Assembly: GCA_032433595.1 (NCBI GenBank)
Contig: JASWJB010000198.1
Coordinates: 1 to 64,000 of the forward strand
Reading direction: 5' to 3'
DNA length: 64,000 nt
Source: Conoideocrella luteorostrata
Taxonomy: Eukaryota > Ascomycota > Sordariomycetes > Hypocreales > Clavicipitaceae
Shown here: positions 20,951 through 31,242 of the stretch, in pieces
Numbering within the stretch: position 1 is the first letter of the stretch
Layout: each line of letters begins with the position of its first letter
Position numbers and translations under genes: made by a program
Notes under the pieces: generated by a model
Databases searched by the model: none
Told to the model about the DNA's origin: nothing
The model's input: only the letters and a program-made list of their open reading frames with translations

Positions 20951-23131
20951 CTACTCTGTAGCATCTACCATACCAGATTGTGGCTGGTCGGGAACCTTAA
21001 TCCTGCCGGCCTTTATTTCTTCATCCAAAGTGTCAAGGAGTGTCTTTTCTCTGACTGAATTGCCCGTTATGGCCTCCTCAAAAGCCTCCAGGGCCGTATC
21101 GGCAGACTCCTCACCGCGCTCTCGATCTTTTTCGCCTTTTGCAGATTCAAGCATTTCTTTAATCCGCGTTAATGCCTGAGCAGTGCTACCTTCAGGGCTC
21201 TTTTTGACATCAATGCCGTCAGGTGAGCTACCACCATCCACGACCTGCAGGCCACTTCTGACTTCTAGTTCGTGCTTCCAGTTGGGCCCGACTCTCTGTG
21301 AATCCAGGTCGCGGAATACTCCAAAAAACGTCGATGTAGAATTCTTGTTCATGTTTGCCATACGAGCAGCCGCGAGAGGAGGCGGTCGATCCGTTCTTTG
21401 CAGCGTATCTGCCGTTTTTGCACTCAGCTCGGCCATCGTGGCCGAGATTTTAACCAGGTCGTTTCCCACCCTGCCGACTTTAAGAACCATATTGAGCTTC
21501 CGGGCAACAAGATAGAACCTATACGCTCGTCTAGCCCAAAACAGGAGCTGTAAAGGGCCTGTCCACGGGCTGGGTATCAATGATATTAGATGCAAACCAA
21601 GTTCGGCAATGTAACCCATAATGTCGTACACAAGTTCCTGCTCGACATTGCCCATGTGGTCTACTTTCTTTACCGTGGCGACTAAGTTTTGTGTTTCGTT
21701 CAACACAGGTGCGACCGATTCGACTGCCATAATATTCTCAACAGCCTTGGTTATGCCTTTGGAATTTTTGGCTTTTTTGGCAGCCTGTGAAGGAGCTGGA
21801 GCCTCCTCTTTGTCGTGGTTGTGCTGGCTTAAGGCGATAACCAAGGCCTCATCAGATTCTTTCTTGATGCGAATAGAAGTCTGTCCTAACACTCGGATGG
21901 TCTCTGACAGGAAGTGAATGTCCTCTTTAATTGCCTCCAACTCACGCTGTTTCGCCAGCTCGCAGTCCTCCAGCATTCTCACGCAGACAAAGTCATTAGG
22001 GGGAACCGAAGCATGGGCAGCCTTTAACTTTTGCTCTCTCTCCTTGACATGCCACAGCTCGTCTATGGCTCTATTGACGAGACTCTGGGCCAGGCTGGTC
22101 ACTGCAGCTGTGCCGGTAGCTTCTACAAGTGCACCGGGGTTTCTTTCCAAAGCATACAGCTTGGCCCGTTGAACTCTAAGAAGGTACTCCTCGGCAAACT
22201 TTATTTCGGAATCCCGCATAGCCTTCATAGCTGAACGTCTAGCTGGTAATGCCAGTTCGTAAGACGTTGTTACTACCTGCAAATGGGGATAAATAAAGCT
22301 GTTAACATCTGCAGCTAGCTTCATTGTCAGATTCATCGCCAAATCTGCCTCTTTTCTCGATAACCTTGCCAGGGTGCCACTGGATGGAGCATCAAGGTCT
22401 TTAGCATCTGTAGATGCCCGCACAGCCTTTCTAGACGCTTTTTTTATCTGCTTGAGAGTATTCTTTATAGAAGGCTCGAATAACGATACCCAGCCAAGGG
22501 CTACCGTGCAACCACTCATGAATTCGATTGCTGCATTATTCGTCTCCTCCATCGTAGTCTGAGTATTGGAACCAGGGATTACATATAGCTGGTAATCATA
22601 GCTGGATGTGGAGAAGGATTTCAGACCTGGTTCGAAATCGATATTGTTGGTGCGCTTTTTATCTTTCAAATCTGTGTTTTTCCCCTGTGGCATGGCGACC
22701 CAGCTGATGACTTGACTCCAGCGGATGTCCCCAAACACGGCAACCTCATCCTCTCGTCCTTTATTTGGGTGCTTCTCAAGAGTCTTTTGCAGATCAATGA
22801 AGTTCGGGGTAGCTTGAATATGATACACAAAACCCGGAGAATCGCCAAGGCGCTGTTCCTCTTTTAAGAGATTTTTCGACGTACGTAAGTAAAATAGCTC
22901 TCGGGAGCAATTAACGGGACTTGGGCATTCGCTGCTGAGACTGTATTCATATAAATTTGCTTGGGTCAAATTTTTGGCTGATGACAAAAACCCGCCTTCG
23001 GCTCTTATCTTGGCCGGCCGTCTTGTGTCGCTGAGCACAACAGTGTGGAGAGCTGGTTCGTTGTCTCCTCTGCCAGCATGCCCGGAGCAAATCAGGAGCG
23101 CTGAAAAAACCAGCGCAAGGAATGCGTACAT
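20951..23131 (-). CDS. Secreted enterotoxin-A-like ADP-ribosyltransferase protein
   Basis: Intronless, 726 residues. I start at ATG 23131 because upstream in-frame codons lack an ATG and this start gives a clean signal peptide (MYAFLALVFSALLI..., cleavage near residue 20). The first ~150 residues match the heat-labile enterotoxin / cholera toxin A-chain fold: an Arg at about residue 37 in a DTRRP motif followed by GGF, and a Glu-x-Glu pair at about 127-129 (EDEVAVFGDI) followed by SQVISW. The middle Ser-Thr-Ser strand motif appears instead as RTS near 83-85, so catalytic competence is uncertain. The remaining ~570 residues are helical, Lys/Glu-rich and coiled-coil-like, with a hydrophobic stretch (around SLIPSPWTGPLQLLFWARR) that could contact membranes. 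By family, such domains transfer ADP-ribose from NAD to host proteins. In insect-pathogenic fungi the family is expanded and often infection-expressed. The target and function here are unknown. Confidence 0.85.
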   Translation of the reverse strand: MYAFLALVFSALLICSGHAGRGDNEPALHTVVLSDTRRPAKIRAEGGFLSSAKNLTQANLYEYSLSSECPSPVNCSRELFYLRTSKNLLKEEQRLGDSPGFVYHIQATPNFIDLQKTLEKHPNKGREDEVAVFGDIRWSQVISWVAMPQGKNTDLKDKKRTNNIDFEPGLKSFSTSSYDYQLYVIPGSNTQTTMEETNNAAIEFMSGCTVALGWVSLFEPSIKNTLKQIKKASRKAVRASTDAKDLDAPSSGTLARLSRKEADLAMNLTMKLAADVNSFIYPHLQVVTTSYELALPARRSAMKAMRDSEIKFAEEYLLRVQRAKLYALERNPGALVEATGTAAVTSLAQSLVNRAIDELWHVKEREQKLKAAHASVPPNDFVCVRMLEDCELAKQRELEAIKEDIHFLSETIRVLGQTSIRIKKESDEALVIALSQHNHDKEEAPAPSQAAKKAKNSKGITKAVENIMAVESVAPVLNETQNLVATVKKVDHMGNVEQELVYDIMGYIAELGLHLISLIPSPWTGPLQLLFWARRAYRFYLVARKLNMVLKVGRVGNDLVKISATMAELSAKTADTLQRTDRPPPLAAARMANMNKNSTSTFFGVFRDLDSQRVGPNWKHELEVRSGLQVVDGGSSPDGIDVKKSPEGSTAQALTRIKEMLESAKGEKDRERGEESADTALEAFEEAITGNSVREKTLLDTLDEEIKAGRIKVPDQPQSGMVDATE

Positions 23132-24885
23132 GGTCGGCTCGTATGAAGAGCAGAGGCTGCCCAATGAGTCTCGTCCGCGATTGGGTTTGTTGGAGCACGC
23201 TCTGAGGCAGTACAAGTTGAGTGATTTTAAATAGCAACTGGGCTGATGCCAGTTAGACTATTGTATATAAAAAACAACGTATGCTTGTAAATTTGGATTA
23301 TTCTTTTCAAAGTGTTGGCCTGCTGCCCTTTTTATAGATTAAAAAATCGTGCTATATACAATGCAGTCTCGCCAACACTACATTCCCTTAGCTTCTTCCG
23401 TCTAACCTGAACAGGCTGGTGCATTACTCCATATACTTTATTTAATTGCGAATGAGCAGAGAAACAGGCATTGTACAATGATGAGTAGTGGTAACGCTAC
23501 CTCGGTCGTTGATAGTTGTGGCTCGGAATAATTGAGGTACTCCATACTCTATGTGGAGAACTCAAATAAGAGAGACGGGCGAAATTATAAGGTATTGAGC
23601 GGCTTGTTCCGTTGCTATCCACAATTTAATTAGCAAGCATGAATCTACAAAGGCTTAACTATAGTTTGTAGTACCAGTAATATATTTAATTAGTTAGAAC
23701 AAAGTGGGCTCAGTTTGCATTCTCACAAACACCAAACCGCAGCATCGCGTGGCAAGAATGCCGCAATAACAATATATATAGGTGGTGACTCTGAATAATA
23801 GAAGGAAGGAAGTTGAGCTCCTTTTTCGAAGCTGAAACCTAGGAGCTGTACCGAGTAACTACCATAATGTTTTTACGGCTAAATTTCCTGCAACCCCCCT
23901 CTCCTACACCCCGCCGCCCACTTTGTATGGCAACCCATGACAGACTGTGGTACTCATCAATTTTTACACAAGCCTCGTTGTCCTGCAACTTAGCAAAGGA
24001 TACCCAAGGCAGAGCGCCTATCCATGCGTATAGGCCCAAAAAAAACTAAAGCTAAAAAAAAAAAAAACTCCAAAACTGAGCTTTTTGGCCGAATTGAGTG
24101 GAGCCCAGTCGCGGAGACCCGAAGAAATTGACGAAAGTTGATGAACCGTATTTTATACGGCGAGTCACAAGCCATGCCTCTGTGTGTGTTTTCTACGGGG
24201 CAATAGAGAGATCAATTTAAAGATGGCTAATTCTGTGGATACTCCGACCTAGCGGCACCGAAAAACGAAACTCGGCGAAATCAGATCATGTTAATAATTT
24301 TATTTCCCCGGCGGCATCTTCCAGTTGCTATTCACAGCTGATCCAGCTGCGTCGCCGTGATACCGGATCGAGGGAGCGTCTGAACGAGCAAGTCCAGCGG
24401 ACAGGAGTGAGGGGACTTGATCCGTCTAAAAGGATTTTACTCATTTGGCTGCGTTGTTCTTCATCTTTAGATACCCGTGTTAGTCGTCTAGCCATTAATA
24501 GTTCCCAATATCGCTGGATTGACAAAGACACCTGAGTTCGCGAGTCATCATTATTCAGGGCGGGGGTTCAGGTGACCATGGGATGTCCGGTTTACACTAT
24601 ATCATCCTGTACTCAGTACGGAGCGAAGAAAGTGGTGAAATGCTAGCTTGGCAGCGTTAACCTGGGAATTCTATGAGCCTCGGATGATTCTTATGCCTGC
24701 GAAAAAGTCACCGCGAGAACAGAACCTTAGTAATGAGATGTTGTCAGCTACTACGTAGACGTTTGAGGGGAAAGCCACCATGACCCCTGATTCGCTTGTT
24801 TTCATCGATTTGAGCTCACTCACGGGAACAACCTCCAGCCTCTTCACTTCTACAGCATCTCAGTCCATTTCGCCCCATCTTCACA
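23132..24885. other. AT-rich intergenic region
   Basis: 1.75 kb with no supportable gene. 23230-23800 is AT-rich and would be the promoter of the enterotoxin-like gene. 24040-24070 has A-runs. 24300-24890 holds only short frames. No transposon motif was recognised. Confidence 0.55.
23226..23233 (-). promoter_or_regulatory. TATA-like box upstream of enterotoxin-like gene
   Basis: TATTTAAA on the minus strand, 95 bp before the chosen ATG. A second ATATAC-like site lies near 23262-23270. The placement fits a fungal core promoter, but it is only a motif match. Confidence 0.35.
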
Positions 24886-25897
24886 TCACGCCTTTGATAC
24901 CATAGCATCAGCACTCATACCCTTGCCTTCCATCAGCACGCCAGCTTTCCTTAATACGTCCACACAATTCTTCACTACCTCATCTTTCACTCCCTCCGTT
25001 TTGGCTGCAAATTTGACAGTCTTCAGCCACTCCCTCGCGTCAGGCTCTGTGTACCCTAGCTCCGTAGAGATGTACCGCACAGCCTCATCCTTGTTTTCGT
25101 TAAAATGCCTCACTCCAGCATCCAACTTCTCAAACAGCGTCTTCACGCGACCATCCAATTCTGAACCGTGGGCAAGCCCTGTAGACGCCACAATCTTCCA
25201 GCTGCTCCATGGTGTGTAGATCTCGCCAACCCGACGGATCTCCCCCGAATCATAGAACTTCTTGGTCGTGAAATGCTCCCACATGAAGAAGTCTGCTTCG
25301 CCAGAGTTGACTGCGTTACGGAGATTCTCGAAGTTTTGAAGAACCACAGTGTCGGAGAAGTTAGTCTTGTCTGCAAGCCAGCCTTGCTGGTCGGCAAGGA
25401 CAAAGCCCATTACGTAGGAGCCTGATCCAATACGGGAGACACCGATTTTGCCGCCCTTGAGGGAGGGTACGGAAGTGATCTCCGAGCGGTTAGCACCGGT
25501 AGAAATAGCCCAACCTAGTTGTGCGGCCAGTTAGTCTGGTTGTGTTGCGTTGGAATTGTGCTTTAGACGCATGAGTTGGACGCATGAGGTGCGGCGAGTG
25601 GGATGAATGAGTGCCGTAAAGAGGGCATCACCTACACAATGGGGTTTCAACATAGGTACCAACAAGGCGATATCCTCCATCGCCTTCAATTCCATCTTTG
25701 CCCAAGCCCGCAACCCACCCCTCTGTCAGGCCAATACCAACATCGATCTCGCCTGCGCGAATAGCGGTAATCATGTGGCCCGTGCCTGAGGGAAACGGTA
25801 TCAAGATGGCATTCAAGCCATAGTGTTTCTTGGCAAAGTAAAGAGGGGTGGAAAAGTGCTCGGGCACATAGCCAATTCGCAGAGCCTGCGCAGACAT
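24886..25897 (-). CDS. Ca3427-like periplasmic-binding-fold (NMT1/SsuA-like) protein
   Basis: Two exons, 25897-25636 and 25514-24886, giving 296 residues. The 121-nt intron (GTAGGT...ACTAG) splits a codon so that ...ETPLC-WAISTGANRSE reads on continuously. The N-terminal LRIGYVPEHFSTPLYFAKKHYG and RAGEIDVGIGLTEGW motifs, then GGKIGVSRIGSGSYVMG and NFENLRNAVNSGEADFFMWE, are those of the type-2 periplasmic-binding fold group around Candida Ca3427, related to bacterial ABC substrate-binding proteins and fungal Thi5/NMT1. No signal peptide is seen, so it is probably cytosolic. The bacterial relatives bind small molecules such as taurine, sulfonates or pyrimidine precursors; the fungal ligand is not established. 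It lies 0.5 kb from the co-oriented alpha/beta hydrolase. Confidence 0.85.
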
Positions 25898-26302
25898 TCT
25901 GGGGCAGCTGATGATGACTTGTAGGTAGATAGATGTATTGGCAAATAGACTTCGGTTTTAAGCAAGAGCTTGGGGTGAAAGAGGATTATGCCATGGTAAG
26001 AGAGTATATATCAATCAATGGTGGTTGCTTGCGTCAATTACTGAAGGTTGCATCTCGACCCACTGTGGGCGGGTCTAGGCTAACTAGTTACAGAGTAACT
26101 AACTACGGATCAAGCATTTGCTTAAGGTCCTGTTGACTGCCGAAACAAGAAGTAAAGCACTTCGAAAGTGCAGTAGAAGCATCGCCTACCACTACCACTT
26201 ACTCCGCGACCAACTACCAAGTAACAGCAACGGGTTATCGCAAAAGCTTTGAAAGGTCCATGCACGCCTTGGAGGCAGACATGACCGCCTGCTTCATGTC
26301 AT
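25898..26302. other. Short intergenic region
   Basis: About 400 bp between the hydrolase 3' end and the Ca3427-like gene start. It contains the TATA-like site at 26005-26011 and nothing else recognised. Confidence 0.6.
26005..26011 (-). promoter_or_regulatory. TATA-like box upstream of the Ca3427-like gene
   Basis: ATATATA on the minus strand, about 108 bp before the ATG at 25897. Motif match only. Confidence 0.3.
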
Positions 26303-27450
26303 CTATAGGATTTCCCCAACAGGCTTGCCAATGCGAGCAAATACCTCATCCATGACGCCCCATCTCAAGTTCCATATCCTGTTGTGGTCTGCGCCTGCAA
26401 TCGTTTTACTGTGGTAGTCAATAACGTCGCGGTTACACTGAAGCCAGCAGTGGTCAAACCACAGCGGTCCCTTTGAACACCCTTTCCCTATCATGAAGTC
26501 TCTTTCGGCATAAAATACATCGACTCGCAATCGTTTTCCAGCCGCGGAAAGAGCAGCACCCAGCCGCGGAACGAGGACGTCGACATCTCCCCAGGAGCTC
26601 CATCCAGAACTACCAGGCACCTTTTGCATAAACAAGACCGCGTCGCTTGAAAATCCCTGTACGCTTTCTGCGTGTATTCGGTCGATGATTTTAGGCCAAA
26701 GGTTCTCTTCAAATGCGACGTCCTCTCGATCCACAACTTTATTACTGGCTTTGTGTGTTGTTGGCATAAGCTTGCCCACGAGACCTACACTGGAATTGAC
26801 TGAGAAGCCAAGAGTGGAGTTGTTTGTGAATTTCGCAAACTTATCATAATCGCCGAGTATACTCGCAGGTAAAGTCTGTATGATAGACATTGTGGTTGCG
26901 CTTGTATGCGAGGGCAGGATCCAGGGAGCGCCTATAGCAAGGTACGGTTTCTCTGGATGAAGAATTTCGGGGTGATGGAGTAGCATGTCGAGGGCGTATA
27001 CAGTGCCGCCGCTGTGGCAATATACAGAGACGTTTTGTATGCCTAGACTTTCGAGGAGCGCCATAACAACCTCTAATAAAGAGCAAGGCCATTAGCTCTC
27101 GCACTCACGAACGGGGATCGCGGCTTTCTGGGCAGGATACTAAACCTACCTCTCCAGAAACTCATTCTGTTTTCTACGCCAACCGCATCCGTGCCTCCAA
27201 TGCCAGGTCTGTCGGGGTTGATGATGCGAATCTTGTGCTTCTTGGCAACAGCGTCCTTGCTGATGTGAAGCAAGCGAGATGCCATCAACGGTCCAAAGAA
27301 GAGAAGCACATTTTCTTCGTGGGGATGGACCTCGTTACGATAGCCATAATCCGCATACTTGACTCTGAACGAGCTTGTGCGATTCTTTGCTGGATCTGGC
27401 GGTAGTGTAAATATTCTGTTGAATCGTGGGTCATTCATGTAGTCGTCCAT
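26303..27450 (-). CDS. Alpha/beta hydrolase
   Basis: Two exons, 27450-27150 and 27072-26303, giving 356 residues. The 77-nt intron is GTAGGT...TTAG. The start is ATG 27450, in a good context (GCCATGG); upstream in-frame codons have no ATG. The fold's landmarks are an oxyanion-region FFGPLMASR, then NPDRPGIGGTD, and a nucleophile elbow CHSGG with Ser121 as likely nucleophile. The cap region follows, and near the C-terminus an acid-containing DVFYAERDF and a His in AGADHNRIW. Length and motifs fit the general serine-hydrolase/esterase group, and the substrate cannot be told. It lies in a run of small-molecule genes (Ca3427-like protein, MFS and ABC-C transporters), which suggests a role in metabolite conversion or detoxification, as an inference from context only. 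Confidence 0.88.
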
Positions 27451-28743
27451 GGCTGTCAAGCTGGGGATTGTTCGTGAGAAGCTCAACGTAGAGGGGAAGA
27501 CTGAGTGCTACATATATATAGGCAGCTCATCTGACTTGAAATCACCGGGTGGCATCTCTCATTTGACTCGTTCAGTGATGCCCACTCACTACTCTGTTTG
27601 TTCGAGTGTACTGAATAGTGAATGTGCTATGGCATGCGTGGTCGGACTTTTTACAGATTCTGGCTGCTTTGTTCGACATGTCACGCGGACGGGCTGGTGA
27701 ACACAGTGGATGTAATGTTGTTCAGCACCCAACCTAATTTACATCTGGCCCTTCCTGCGATAATCGGCTGACTCTTGCCTCACAGAGAGTATGGACTAAG
27801 CCAACGTGTGTGCAGAGCGACATATGCCTGGGCAAAGCGTCACAAGAAGCAGTTGTTGTCAGCTGCAGCACGGTAGATCATACGAATAACTACATTTTAC
27901 CAAGGAGTATACTTTGGAGACTCTGAGCCAAGTATCAAGATCTTCTATCCTCTATTTATGTAATTACTAGTTAGGGCCTTCGTTAATTAGGACCTCCATC
28001 AATTAAGACATTTGCCCGTGAAGCCCTCGATCGACTGCCACGCACGCTAATTTGTTGCACCTCGATGGTGCTGCGGGTGGTTTCGCCCACATGCTTGCAC
28101 ATGCGCCACCCTGGGTGCCTGGTCGGTTGCATCGCTCCGCACTTTGTGCTGGTACGCCTCGCCATGCGGATTAGGGAGTAGGCTTTCACAGCCGCATGAA
28201 GAGTTGGGTGCCCGGCTGCTCCGTGCTCCGTACTATGGCGCCAATACGCGTATCCAACCCGCCATTCCCGCCCGCGTCCAAGCGATGAATACGATGAGAA
28301 CACCAGATTTCAGGGCTGAAGATGGCTTGGCTTGGCAGACCTACGCGCCAATCAATTGGTTGACGTCACGTACCGCACCGCGTTGCCAGCTGTGACCTCG
28401 GTGTTCCAAAGTCCACACAGACCTTGAAACGTCCATGGTATTCTGAGCCGGTTAAGGTATAATACGGTGGGGACCGCTGGTGCGTACTGGACGAAACTGT
28501 ATATTAACATTGAAGGCCTCCGTACGTCAGCCAGACTCCTTTCGGCTGGGCTATTATGACCTTTAACAGAGTCTACCTTTGACCCTTGGGCTACTACCAG
28601 CTTTACGGGCGCAAATACTGGACCATGACACCATAACTAAGCTTATACCGTCTATTTAACGGAGCCCATCATCTGTAATATTCGTTTCCCACATATTTTT
28701 GCTCGCTGAAGTTTTATAACCACTGGCGCCTAACGTGTGCACC
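27451..28743. other. Divergent promoter region of hydrolase and MFS genes
   Basis: 1.3 kb between the leftward hydrolase and the rightward MFS transporter. Only short frames are seen, with no coding support. The divergent layout would allow shared regulation. Confidence 0.6.
27512..27520 (-). promoter_or_regulatory. TATA box upstream of alpha/beta hydrolase
   Basis: TATATATAT on the minus strand, about 62 bp upstream of ATG 27450. Its position supports transcription starting just before that ATG rather than further upstream. Confidence 0.45.
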
Positions 28744-30499
28744 ATGTCCGACGTTGAATTGGAGTCGGAGATGGGTTTCGACGAGGATGCTCCCTTCCTC
28801 AACGACGACGAAAGGGAGCACACTGATGCGGGAATTGATACAGAGGCTCGACCTCACGAGGAGCCAGACGAACCTTTGCCTACTCGACCGCGCATTAAGG
28901 CTGCGTCATGGCAGGCCAAGACGCCCCGCACGATTGTGATTATGGTTGCCGTCATGGAGTTTTGCATCACATCCAGTGGCATGTTGCTCCTCATTCCAGT
29001 CTACAGGCTGATAGAGGATGCTCTCTGCCATGTGCACTATAATGACGATTCGTCCGACATAATTGACGAAATGAAGTGCAAGGTGGACGAGGTGCAGTCG
29101 CAGTTAGCCTACCTGATTGGATGGTGCAGCCTGACGAGCTCCCTAATGAGTATGACACGCCCTTCTAATCGTTATCCTACCCTTTAGGGGGCGGTCAAAG
29201 AGAGGACTGATCAAATCGCAGCCTTGCTTGTTACCTTTCCGTATGGCATGCTGGCCGACCGTATTGGTCGCAAGCCAACGGCTGTGTTCGCGTATGGCGG
29301 CCTCGCCGTTTCGTTCAGCTTCACGCCGCTATTGTTCAACGGTTTGCAGGACTATTTTCGAAGAAATCCATATATACTCATGACGGGCTCTCTCTGGATA
29401 TTGCTCGGTGGCGGTGTTCCTGTTCTGTTCAACACGTTCTATGCCATCGCAGCAGATGTCAGCGCGGAGCAAGAAAAGTTTGTACTCTACTGGATACGTA
29501 TCTCAGGCTAAACATTTGCTCACAAACTACAACAGGGCTGCGAGCTTCTTATATCTCACTTTTGGAGCTACATTGGGCGGCTTGATAGGGCCTCTCCTCG
29601 CTGGTGGGCTTATGTCGAAGTTTGGCCCATGGGTGCCCATATACGTCGCCTTGGCCGTCACGCCGTTCATGCTGTGTGCCCTTTTCTTTATACCCGAGAC
29701 CCTTAATCTCGAGAAGAAGCCGGCACAAAGGAAAGAGAACGAATCCTTTGTCGAAGCATTCAAAGGCCACGTTGGCAGAGGACTTGAAGACCTGGCTCGC
29801 TCCGTGGACATGATTAAGAATCCGAACATCCCGCTTGTACTTCTCACTTTCTTCTTTCAGTCGGCTAGGTTTTTCGCATACTCCTCGGTGTTGGTGCAGT
29901 ACATCAGCAAACATTTTGGATGGACGCTCGCCGAGACGAGTTTGCTACTGTCGCCTCTGGGCGTACTCACCCTGGTTGTGCTTGTGGCGCTACCTAAGGT
30001 GTCCGATATTTTAGTTTCGCGACGCTTCAAGTTCACAGTATTTGGCAAGGACCTGTTTTTGACACAGGTTTCGACGCTGCTCATCATATTTGGCGCCCTG
30101 ATCGAAGCATTTAGTCACAACGTGGTGCTGTTTCTCTTTGGCTTGTTCATCGGCACATTCGGTGCGGCCGATAGCCCACTGGCTCGAGCCACCATATCGC
30201 ACTACGTTGATCCCAAATCCATATCGAAGCTGTATGCGCTAATTGGCATCGCGGACGTGCTGGGATCTTTCATCGGCGGGCCCGTGTTGGCCAAGCTCTT
30301 CAGCGTTGGGTTGGAGCGCAGGGGTATCTTCATAGGCTTGCCATGGTTCTACGTTGCTTTTCTCTGCGGCATAGCTTTTATTGCGCAACTCTTTGTGAGA
30401 CCACCAAAACATGCTGGTCTTGCCCTGGAAGACACGTTGCGTCGAGAAAACGGACTTATAAATCAATCTGCGACAGAGGACCTGCTGCGTCCAGAGTGA
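28744..30499 (+). CDS. Major facilitator superfamily transporter
   Basis: Three exons: 28744-29149, 29222-29477, 29536-30499, giving 541 residues. Introns are 72 and 58 nt. The first acceptor was chosen (29221) because it gives GWCSLTSSLMTLLVTFPYG with no insertion relative to the usual MFS spacing between helices 1 and 2. The N-terminal ~65 residues are acidic and cytosolic. MFS motif A, GMLADRIGRKP, follows helix 2. About 12 hydrophobic segments continue to VAFLCGIAFIAQLFV near the C-terminus. The type resembles fungal proton-coupled exporters of unknown substrate. The start ATG 28744 is in an ACCATGT context. It is directly upstream of the ABC-C gene on the same strand (744 bp apart), making a pair of exporters. 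Confidence 0.88.
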
Positions 30500-31242
30500 T
30501 ATTCATAGAAATTTAACAATGCGCTATGTACATGTGGGGGATGGGGAAACAACTTAGAGAGCTGAGCTCTTTTGTATTGCTGGCGTTTCTTGTGTTCTCT
30601 TGTTGTTCCTCAGGCAGGCTATAGGCAATTCCATTTTTGGAAAATTCAAGTATTACCATTATCATCATCATCCTCCGCGATACTTTTAAATAATGAAAAA
30701 CAGCGGAAGGGAAACTCGTCAGCCCCGTCCTCTCCCTCTCTCTCCATGTGGAGTTTGGCTTACTGACCGAGACTACCCCGTACTCCCTTATCATTTAATT
30801 TAGCCCCCGCTGATCATGCATACGGCGCTAAAGGGACCAGACCCCTTCCACCGCGAAGCTATCTCATTTGCTTACGATAGCATCCACATTGACTTGCAAG
30901 TAACCAAGCTAGCCACGCCAGTGTGTGCGTGGCAATTGGAGCGGCCTTGCTGAATTGAGAGATGGCGCAAACGGGTACCAAGACCGGTGACAAAAGTCCG
31001 ATCTCATCCAGTGGATCAGTTCTGGCTATTAAGCTTGTGAGATGCGTTTTAGCAATCCTGTTGCGGAGTACTTTTGGCAAGATAGCCTTCGTGGCTTGAC
31101 TTCTGCAGCCAATGGCTTAACGCGTTCGCATCGTGTAAACGAAAACTCGCTGTGCTTAAGAACAGACACCTTTTCCAGCAAAACATGTTGCCAAGGATCT
31201 GACAAGAGACTCCTTCTCTCGGTGTCAACATCCAACCCGATC
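30500..31242. other. Intergenic region upstream of ABC-C gene
   Basis: 0.74 kb between two plus-strand transporter genes. It contains ATC-repeat-like DNA at about 30660-30675 and a GCGGAGTAC motif near 31064. An in-frame open stretch reaches back from the ABC start to 31042, but its composition is not transporter-like. Confidence 0.5.

Noticed and set aside
20449..27645. Shared 14-mer GCATGCGTGGTCGG at about 20449 and 27632
   Set aside because: A few chance 14-mer matches are expected in 64 kb; no longer flanking similarity was seen.
31042..31242. In-frame extension upstream of the ABC-C start
   Set aside because: The extra 67 residues are not transporter-like; the ATG at 31243 fits the usual short N-terminus of this family before the first membrane helix.
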